Source: Saksenaea vasiformis B4078
Lineage: Eukaryota; Mucoromycota; Mucoromycetes; Mucorales; Saksenaeaceae
Length of the DNA stretch: 64,000 nucleotides
NCBI GenBank assembly: GCA_000697055.1
Contig: JNDT01001955.1
Coordinates: forward strand, 1-64,000
Direction: 5' to 3'
A model generated the notes under the pieces. The model searched no databases, was not told where the DNA came from, and saw nothing but the letters and a program-made list of their open reading frames with translations. Made by a program: the position numbers and the translations under genes. Within the stretch, counting starts at the first letter, position 1; each line of letters starts with the position of its first letter. Of this stretch, positions 56,027 through 64,000 are shown piece by piece.

Positions 56027-56749
56027 GACGTGCGAAGAGAGGACCTGTTCTATGTGGCAAAATTTATTTATTTTATTCTCTTTTTTTTTCTCTTCTTCTT
56101 TTCAATTTGTTTCTCTATTCTAATGCAAGGCGATAATAGTAAAATAAAAGAAGAATGGCAGATTCAATCTACAAGGACAAAGTGCAGCGGGCTTAAGAAA
56201 CGAATTCATGAATTAGAACAGTTAATATGTTTACTTCAACTCTCATTCTGAGAAGTTTAGTTTTAGAATTATAACGTGATTACTATCAAATCAAGATAGT
56301 TCACATTTACAGGTTACATGTATTAAATTCATTTGATTCTTATCATATAAAGACCAACCATACGAGTGACATTTACTTCCGTGTTGCCGCCACAACTACC
56401 AGCCACGGCGAATTGTCCATTTTGGAACGATACACAGACATTTTTACCCGACAGCCGCCAAACTTATCAGAAAGGACTTAGCACCAGGACAACCTCATAA
56501 CCAGTAGTGCCTTATCATATACATCTACATGTCTGTATACGTGTGTGTGTGAGATATACAGAGCAAGAAAAAAAAAAAGAGAGAGAGAGAGAGACGGAGA
56601 GACAGCAACGGCAGAGTGGTTCTTTTTCGTGTTCCCCTGAGGCTGAAGTGAGGGGGCTCGGGTCGGGAAAGGGATTACAACCTTTTTTATTTTTATTATT
56701 TTTTACATACAAAACCCTTTTTCTTTTTCTTGTTTGACAACACCATTTC
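56027..56749. other. divergent promoter region
   Basis: Between the divergent DGCR6-family and Munc13-like genes. A 42-codon frame at 56123-56251 (plus, starting MQGDNSKIKEEWQIQSTR) is coiled-coil-like but unsupported. A GAGA-type purine run lies at about 56566-56605. Confidence 0.5.
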
Positions 56750-59700
56750 ATGGAAATCAAAAGTGGCTCGACATTACGTCGTGGTGGTGGTCGGAGAGCA
56801 ACCCGCTCCCTTAACCCCATGGCGGCATATGACTGGACTTTACGTTGTGCCATCCGTGCCTACATTGAACAAAACGGTAACCAACAATCCGCTGTAAAGG
56901 AGAAGAAAGAAAGACAGTCTGTTCATATTGGTGTCGGTGACGTGTTTGGAAGTTTGACCGAAAAGTTTGGTGAAGAAAGCAAACCCGACAAACTTACCAA
57001 AGAGATCGTCCGAGGACTCCTGCGTCGACTAGAAGATATCAACAAAGGAAAAGACACGTCAAAAGCAGAATACCAAGACAAACGCTTCATCACTGTGGTG
57101 TCCCAAGTCAAAAAAGTACTACAACAACATCGTTATAAACCCACTGGTACTGTCAATGATCTAGTCATCATCTTTCTAAAGACTAGCGAGGTCGAACTCA
57201 AAAAAAGCAACCCCAACCCCGCCGTATGGTACGGTGAACTAAACAACTATATCGCCCGGTTCGCCGAACTGGTGATGGTGACAGTACAAGAAGACGCCCC
57301 TTCCTCAGCAACGCCCGAACTTCTCGAGAAATTAAACGGTTTCATCCATCCCTCCAAGCCAGGTCGTCGAAACTCAGATAAAGCCGCCGCCTCGAACGGT
57401 TCAGCCTCGCCCTCCGGTTCCGTCGAAGCTCTCGAAAACTTCCCGATGGTTAAGACTGTCCAGAACCTCTTTCGAGTTGAAGATAACGAACACCGAAAAA
57501 AATTACGAGAACTTCAACCTATCTGCACAGAATCAGTAAGGGGGAGGAGCTCGGGAATAACTGTCAGTAAAACAGGACGCATGCTCACCTTTTTCTTTCT
57601 GTTTTAGGCCTTTTTGCTGGATCTTAAGAAATGCATCAACCATGTTCACACGAATCAACCTTTTCCGGGTCGACGGGAGGATTTTCCATCACAACAGGTG
57701 TACGATAATTGGCAAAAGCGAGAAGTCAAACAGTTGACAGAACTGATGAAAACATTGATGTTGATGAACCCCAATCTGTCATTAGCTGCGACAAGCGAGA
57801 CAGATGTTGGCAGTTCCAATCTATTGGGCGGAGGTAAACGTGGAACAACTCCCGGATCAACAGCATCAGCATCGCCAAGCCGACAAAATTCAATGGAAAA
57901 TGGTAGCCGATCCTCCATAGGTGATGCAAGCGACATGGTAAATCCCTATTTCTTCTTCTTCTTCTTCTTTTTTTTTTTAAAAAAAAAAACTTACGGTTGT
58001 ATTAGCGAGATTCAGGTCAGAGTCCATTCACTTATGTTCCAAATGATCCACGATCGTATTTCCGACTGCTGATGAACATGTGCATTGACTACGACAATAA
58101 TGTTACACCGGATGTGGAGCGTGCAAAGACAAGTGTACTCTCACAGCAGTCGGACGAATTGTTGAGAGAATGTTGGAAAACGTGGCGTATGTCATCCCCT
58201 TACAGAGCCGTGTTATACTTGGAATTGGTCAAGGCTCGATTTGATGCCAACGAACTTGATATTGAAGATGTGAAGGATGCGACACGCGCTTTGGATAAAG
58301 TCATCAAAGAAAATGATGTCGCTATGTGGGCTATCAATGACGTATGTTCTGTATCAAACGAAATGAGAAGAACTACTAATCTCGGGCTTTATAGCGTGAA
58401 AGTCTTATCCGCGTTTTTGAAGGCTTGAACCAGACATTACTGCATGCCCTGGCAGACGCCCTCTCGGAATACTGGAAAATCAGGTACGCGATCCGTCTTA
58501 GCTGGTTATGGTGTTTTAACTGTCCCATGTAGTCCTGACTGGGTAACGGATCTTGTGGGTATGCTGGATAAAATCTATGAAAACCCTGCTTTTCTCGAGG
58601 ATCATCCCGATCCATTACAGGAATTTGCAAGGTTAGAAGAAACGGTGGAGGTAACAGATCTCTATGTCTATGAACAGTGACCGACACCGAGTATGTAGGG
58701 TGCTGCAGTCGAACGATGGCGATACATCGAAAAAGCATCCAACAGTCCAGAAAACGATGCTTTGACCAACCTGATGACTATGGCAGAAAAACTACAAAAA
58801 GAACTTGTCTCATTATCGAAGCGAAAATTCAAGACACCTATCAAGGAGTAAGTCTTCGTCGTCAAATGACTCAAACTAACGAAAGGCAAAAAAAAAAGTA
58901 TTTTGTCTGTCCCTGGCATTGTCATGGCACGTCAAATGCCTTACTTTGCACTGGAAATCGATAACTGGGCATACTCGCCTGAGGCACAGAATGCTTCCAT
59001 CGAGGTCACTTTTGAACTATACCATAAGTTGCTAAGTGTCAAACGGTTGTACGATCAGTATGGGCCAAAGTAAGTGCATCAAAATAGTGACGGCGGGATT
59101 GACTGATAACGACATTATAGGAAGAAAACGGTGCTCTTCAAGGTGGAATCATGGTTCTTACAGCATGTTCGACGATGGCTACAAACCACGAGTGCAGCAA
59201 CGTTAGAATGGGTGGAGAATGCAATTAAACAGGATGAATTCCAAAGTATCAACGAAACAGCCATGCATTCGTCTTCAATCGTCGATTTGTTCAGTATGCT
59301 TCATCAAGCCATCGATTTTGTACAGAATCTACAATGGCCGAACGAACTTCAACGTTGCCGTTTCATCACAGCGCTTTCAAAGGTACATGCATCTTGGTTG
59401 TTGCGCAGACCTAACAGCTGCGTTGTAGGTGATTGCTATTGCGGTAGAACAGTACACGTACCTTCTTGAGGATATGATTATCAATGATGTTACGCCTAAA
59501 GTGGACAAAGAAGTGGAGGGTGCTGCTTCAGCTTCCTTTTTGGACAGAGCACGGTACCAGTTGATCGGTGGTCGCAGCACTGCAGGACGAGATGAGGGCA
59601 ACCCCTCCGATTTCACGCCCGAGGTAATCCTTGTATTTTCTTTGCGATATATGAACTAAACCACGATGTAGCTTTGTGTGAAAATCAATGATATTGAAGC

Positions 59701-61133
59701 GGCGCGTGGACGGCTGGACCGATTGTATCAGATCATGGATGTGGATGAAATTGCAGAAATCATGCGAGAATATGGCTCACCTGCGGCGGAGAAGATGGAG
59801 CAAACCAATTTCATGTATTCCATAAAGATTGTTCGGGCCGAGAATTTACAGGCATTGGACAATAATGGTTTCAGTGATCCCTACGTGGTATTGGAAGTTG
59901 ACCAGAAACCGATCACTCGTACTCGAACCGTTTATGAGACGCTGAATCCTCGGTGGGACCATACATGTGATATTTGGCTAAGCGAGAAAGCAGTCGACGT
60001 CCTCGCTGTTGTGTACGATGAAGATATGATCGGCGCCAATGAAGAGTGTGGTCTGGTTTGGTTTAAACTCTCTCCAGAATATTTTGATGACTATCAAACC
60101 CATGAACTCGTTCTGAATCTGCACCCACAAGGAAAACTGATTGTGCGCGTCAGTATGGAGGGAGAAAAAGACGACGCTCAATTCTGGTTTGGTAAAACTT
60201 TCCGAACCTTAAAACGGGCCGAGAATGATGCAGCCGGTCTTATTGTAGACAAGGTAACTCAAAATGAAAAGGAAAAGATATACAGGTCTAATGCTTTTTA
60301 GATGGGTGGATTTATGCGCCAATGTTTAACGCGCAAGGGCTTGGATAAATTGCTTGGTCGGGACCGTGGTTTCTTTTCAGCATTCAACCGTACAAATCGA
60401 CCTGTTGAACCAAGTCTTCAGGATTGTGAAGATGCTATCGCACCCTTGTTGGATTACCTGGAAAAGAATCTAAAGGTGTTGAATGATAATTTATCGGAAA
60501 CCACCATGCGACTGGTGATCCTCAAGGTTTGGAAGGAAGTGTTGCACACGTTGGAAAGTATCCTGTTACCACCGCTCTCAGAACAACCTTCTGATGTCAA
60601 ACCATTGGATGAGTACGAAACACATGTCGTATTCAAATGGCTCGAGGTAAGCTAAACCGATAAGGCTTCCCCGTTTCGTAACACACATTCTTTGCTAGCT
60701 TCTCAAAATCCTATTCAATGGTGGTGAGGATGGTGATGGTGTACCCTTGGATCGATTAGAAAGTTCTCAGTACCATGCGCTGTTGGCCTTGAATGCGGCG
60801 TACAACTTGGAAACTGACAAATTGATGGAGATTTATCATACGGTTGTCAAGAGTCAGTCGGAGATGAAGATGCGGGGTGGCCGGAAGGCGGACCGAAGCA
60901 AGACGATGTACCATTCCAAACATACCATGAAGCGAAACAAGAGCGATCGAAAGTCACTGGCACTCGATATGCCCAGCAGCGAAACCATCTTGAGGATTTT
61001 ACGCATGCGACCGGGCAAAGAAGTCAAGGATTTCTTACATTCCGAATTCCAAAAACGAAATCAACCACCCTCCTCACCTAATGATAAGGCCATTGCCGAA
61101 ACAGAAAACCAGTTACAAATCATCGAAGATTGA
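56750..61133 (+). CDS. Munc13/Ync13-like exocytosis protein with C2 and MUN regions
   Basis: Fungal relative of UNC-13 that promotes vesicle docking or SNARE assembly and, in fission yeast (Ync13), wall integrity at the division site. Twelve exons (56750-57535, 57608-57937, 58006-58341, 58395-58483, 58533-58650, 58699-58847, 58899-59069, 59121-59382, 59429-59623, 59672-60253, 60302-60646, 60699-61133) join in frame to 1265 residues. The long helical MUN-type part includes WRMSSPYRAVLYLELVKA, and ALEIDNWAYSPEAQNASIEV begins the MHD1-like stretch. A C2 domain near residues 830-960 starts YSIKIVRAENLQALDNNGFSD and keeps Asp residues of the Ca2+ loops (NNGFSDPYVV, YDEDMIG). After it lies an MHD2-like helical part, with a basic, Ser-rich C-terminus. 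The acceptor before exon 7 lies in an A run (AAAAAAG) and is unusual. Confidence 0.88.
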
Positions 61134-63755
61134 TACTATAAAAAATACCCTTTTCTTTTTCTTTACTATTTTCCCTTCTCTGTAACGTACATCGTAAATT
61201 GAGTAGGTATTACGGAATGTGTTACCAACTTCAAGTAAACTTTCTGTGACCCTATCGTCCGGGCTAAATATAGGTCGGCTTCCGGAAACACGGCCCGTGG
61301 GGGATGCCTATGTTAAAAAAAATCATTCCATCATACAAATTGTATATTCGATAGCTCTTGCTGAAAGATCTGAAACGGTTCAGGTGGGAGCCCAGCATCA
61401 AAAAGCACTAAACTGGTTCAGTAGCTCCATCCTGTAAGTTCCTCAATGGTCCAATCGGAAAGCGTAATAAAGAGACGCAACAGATACAAGACGTACCCAG
61501 CACGTGCTGGACGACCACACGTCAGGACTATTCCCACCAAGGGATCAATTCAATTTGCTGCCAATTTATTTAGTTCATGCCTGGACCTGAAGATTTTTTG
61601 ATAAATATCGTCTTCTTCTACGTCATTCTTTTATAACATCGTGCGATTTTTAAAAGCAAGTGACAACCTATTTTGGTTACAACCCAGCTCGTTCATTGAT
61701 AATCGGCATCAAAAGCTTTGTGGCAAGATCCAGCATACGAATTAGGATATACGTTAATGTCAACGTAAACTACTCGGAGTCCTGTTATCCGCGATGATTG
61801 ACTACATACAATGCTTCGGGTCTGCGATAGGAGGGATCAAAACATAAACAAATCAGTACCACCCATTCTACAGAGATCTGCAGAGGAAGATTCATACGGA
61901 GTCACCGTTCAAGAGTTTGGTGGATGTGGTCGCTTTTTTCACCGTTTGCCATGCTCCCTTCCGTAAGCTACAACTATATGAATCTCATATGGAGTCGATC
62001 TTAAGTGTTTTCGACTATCGGTATGAACTTGGATGAACTTGGATACCTGGAGGTCAGGGAAATTACTAGGGACACTCCTGTCTCCCCAAATTCTGAGCGG
62101 ATAGTAAAATAGAAGTATCACCAGTTGCTTTACTTAGGTGTAGTGTAGTGCAGAGATAGCGAAGCGTCTCACAGTGGAGTGTCCCGTAGTAGAATGTCCT
62201 GTAGTGGAGTGTGCGGTACTTGAGTGCCCTGCAGCAGAGTCAAACACACTACAGTAAGCATTATGTATAAGGATATTTGATAAAACGCATAACTCTTTTT
62301 TGGGGGACAAATTTGATAGGCAGTGTCTTACAAGTCCTACAAGCAAATATTCTCGAGAACATAATAATCACCTGTCTATCTAGAATATTCTTATATCAAG
62401 CATCTACTGTAGCATATCTGAAGATAATTGCTGGGATCCAGCAACGAAAACTCTGTTGCAGGACGCTTCGCTTTGGACATCGCACTATGGGACACTCCAC
62501 TGTAACCGAATTAAGCATTAGGTACTACACTCCATCCTTTTTTTTTTGAACAATTTAGGGGGACTGGAGTGTCCCGTTGGAGTGTCCCTAGCAATCCCCA
62601 AACGTAGACCACAATAACGTTCAAGGACAGCCCTCACTAAACTTGAGCAACGGGCAACAAATCATTGTGTTACCTAAATCTAAGATTTCAATAATTGCTG
62701 TGTACTCTTCAAAAGACGTCAAATCGAAAAAGGTACAAAACCTACTGGGACAACCAGCTCGTGCAAATTGATGCGTAAGTATACAATCGCGTTTCACAAC
62801 GGCAGCTTTCTAGTGCTTTAAGCATGTATATGTCCTGTATTTCGGTGATAAATATAGCGTATCCACTATGTTTGGTCTGCAATTTTCGCCTTTGAGATAT
62901 CTAGATGAATCCTCTTGAGTGCTCTATTTGAGCTACGGCGCAAATAGGCTGAAGGTCAACGATCCTCAAGGAGTTGCAACTGTTCATATAGTACCTATAC
63001 TTCATCCATTTTTGGCAACGCACGATCCATCCCAGCAGTCGCTTCAATTGGATGGGATTGAAGGGTCCGCTGGTATAGTCCACTTAATCGTTAAAACAGC
63101 AACACGCTTAGGTTCGATATCAACGGAATGACTTTCAAGCGCGTAGGCTTCCGTATCAACTCATCATAGATGTATTGAACACAAGGTGGAAGATATTACG
63201 TTGCCACTGTCGCTGCCATCGAAATCTCCACGCACGAATCATGCAGTGATCGAAGTGATTGCTGCCGTCATACGCAAATTTCCAAAGAAGGATATTTTGA
63301 AGTAACTGAGCATGACTATGCACAGGGGATGAACACAGCTACGTGGATACTGACGTTAGACATTCTCGAGAAAGATGTCCTCTTCAACAGTTAGTAACGA
63401 ATAACTAAGAAAAAACTCATTTTAAACCTGAAAAAGAAGAAGTAAACCGCTAGTAGTGCAATGTGCCTAAACAGACGTCACACATTGTCTTCAGTACGCC
63501 ACTATTTGAAGATACATTATTTTAGCCTACAAAATTTACGGATGTCAGGGTCACTCCTACAGGATATTAGAGTTCCCTGAAGATGGTATCTTTTATTTCA
63601 GAAAAGGGTGGAGCGTTCCGTTGGCGTGGCACTGGGCTATCATCAACAAACGTCAACGAACATTACGCATATCAACGGCTCGTATTTTGCGGTAGGATTA
63701 TAGCGTGTCCTCTCGCGAGTGTCCAAGGGAAAACCCTTTCACGTAATACATGTTG
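61134..63755. other. repeat-rich gap at the window's end
   Basis: Contains the MITE-like element at 62057-62599. Coding-like but unsupported stretches occur at 62919-63128 (starting MLYLSYGANRLKVNDPQG) and about 63186-63305 (VEDITLPLSLPSKSP, ending DILK then a stop). They may be remains of a gene. Nothing else recognised. Confidence 0.5.
62057..62599. mobile_element. 543-bp MITE-like element with terminal inverted repeats
   Basis: Left end GGGAAATTACTAGGGACACT with CCTGTCTCCCCAAATT; right end, inverted, AATTTAGGGGGACTGGAGTG, TCCCGTTGGAGTGTCCC, TAGCAATCCCC. The right end carries one extra 13-bp unit. Inside the left half are five 15-bp units (62174-62248: GTGGAGTGTCCCGTA, GTAGAATGTCCTGTA, GTGGAGTGTGCGGTA, CTTGAGTGCCCTGCA, GCAGAGTCAAACACA). 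An inverted counterpart CACTATGGGACACTCCACTG lies at about 62481-62500. There is no transposase reading frame. No certain target-site duplication could be read. Confidence 0.65.
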
Positions 63756-64000
63756 TCACCGTTGTATTTGTAAGCGATTAATTCTGATTCGCGCGTCTGG
63801 GTCACCTTGATCTGCCGCTTTTCCGTACAATTCAATCGCTTTGGCGTAGTCGACATCTACACCATATCCATTTTCATACATATCTCCAAGATTGAATTGC
63901 GCATTCGCATGCCCTTGGTCGGCCGATTTACTGTACAATTCAATCGCTTTGGCGTAGTCGACATCTACACCATATCCTTTTTCATACATGAATCCAAGGT
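63756..64000 (-). CDS. Sel1-like repeat protein, 3' end only
   Basis: C-terminal part of a Sel1/TPR-like repeat protein on minus; the rest lies beyond the window. The visible repeats read MYEKGYGVDVDYAKAIELYS, KSADQGHANAQFNLGDMYEN, GYGVDVDYAKAIELYGKAAD, then a short tail ending INRLQIQR. The period is 36 residues (108 bp), and the units are almost identical at DNA level (TTCAATCGCTTTGGCGTAGT on plus at 63831 and 63939). Such solenoids are protein-interaction scaffolds, as in Hrd3 or Chs4-type regulators; which one applies cannot be seen. Near-identity of the units suggests recent duplication or gene conversion. Confidence 0.85.
   Translation of the reverse strand, partial: LGFMYEKGYGVDVDYAKAIELYSKSADQGHANAQFNLGDMYENGYGVDVDYAKAIELYGKAADQGDPDARIRINRLQIQR

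Overview
This window looks like nuclear DNA of an early-diverging fungus, most likely a mucoralean (Mucoromycota). Genes are split by short introns of about 50-95 bp with GT..AG ends. Intergenic DNA is AT-rich, with long pyrimidine tracts in front of start codons. The gene set is fungal (AROM, SKN7, a fungal Munc13-like protein), and the gene at 12412-14473 resembles a family I know only from Mucorales. I cannot name the genus. I saw no rRNA gene, no credible tRNA gene and no CRISPR array.

Layout. 1-5157: 3' part of isovaleryl-CoA dehydrogenase, a bZIP factor and an AT-rich gap with a tRNA-like relic. 5158-10350: a DH-PH RhoGEF and the U2AF large subunit, both on the minus strand. 11493-14473: a tiny OST5/TMEM258 gene converging on a lineage-specific gene. 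14641-17677: ten tandem units of a 302-bp repeat. 19794-26422: the kinetochore gene NNF1, a one-pass membrane protein with a PPAY motif, and a 1490-residue protein with Trp-Gly repeats and zinc knuckles. 26628-36161: ERB1/BOP1, SKN7 and SF3B4, all on the minus strand. 37300-45722: a small putative membrane protein, a cytochrome P450 and two decayed P450 copies. 45723-56026: an amino-acid transporter, the pentafunctional AROM enzyme, SEC62 and a hidden DGCR6-family gene on the minus strand. 56750-61133: a Munc13/Ync13-like exocytosis protein. 61134-64000: repeat-rich DNA with a MITE-like element, then the end of a Sel1-repeat gene.

How the genes relate. There is no operon or biosynthetic cluster. 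Most genes are unlinked housekeeping functions: leucine breakdown, aromatic amino acid synthesis, ribosome assembly, protein translocation and glycosylation. U2AF and SF3B4 both act in branch-site recognition during splicing. RhoGEF and the Munc13-like protein both belong to polarised growth and secretion.

The least ordinary items are the Trp-Gly repeat protein (possible Argonaute-hook platform), the homogenised 302-bp array beside a lineage-specific gene, a dispersed repeat family built on a GGAGTGTCCCG core, and the P450 locus with decayed copies in both orientations. Exon limits were inferred by hand from reading frame, splice dinucleotides and family conservation. They have no transcript support.
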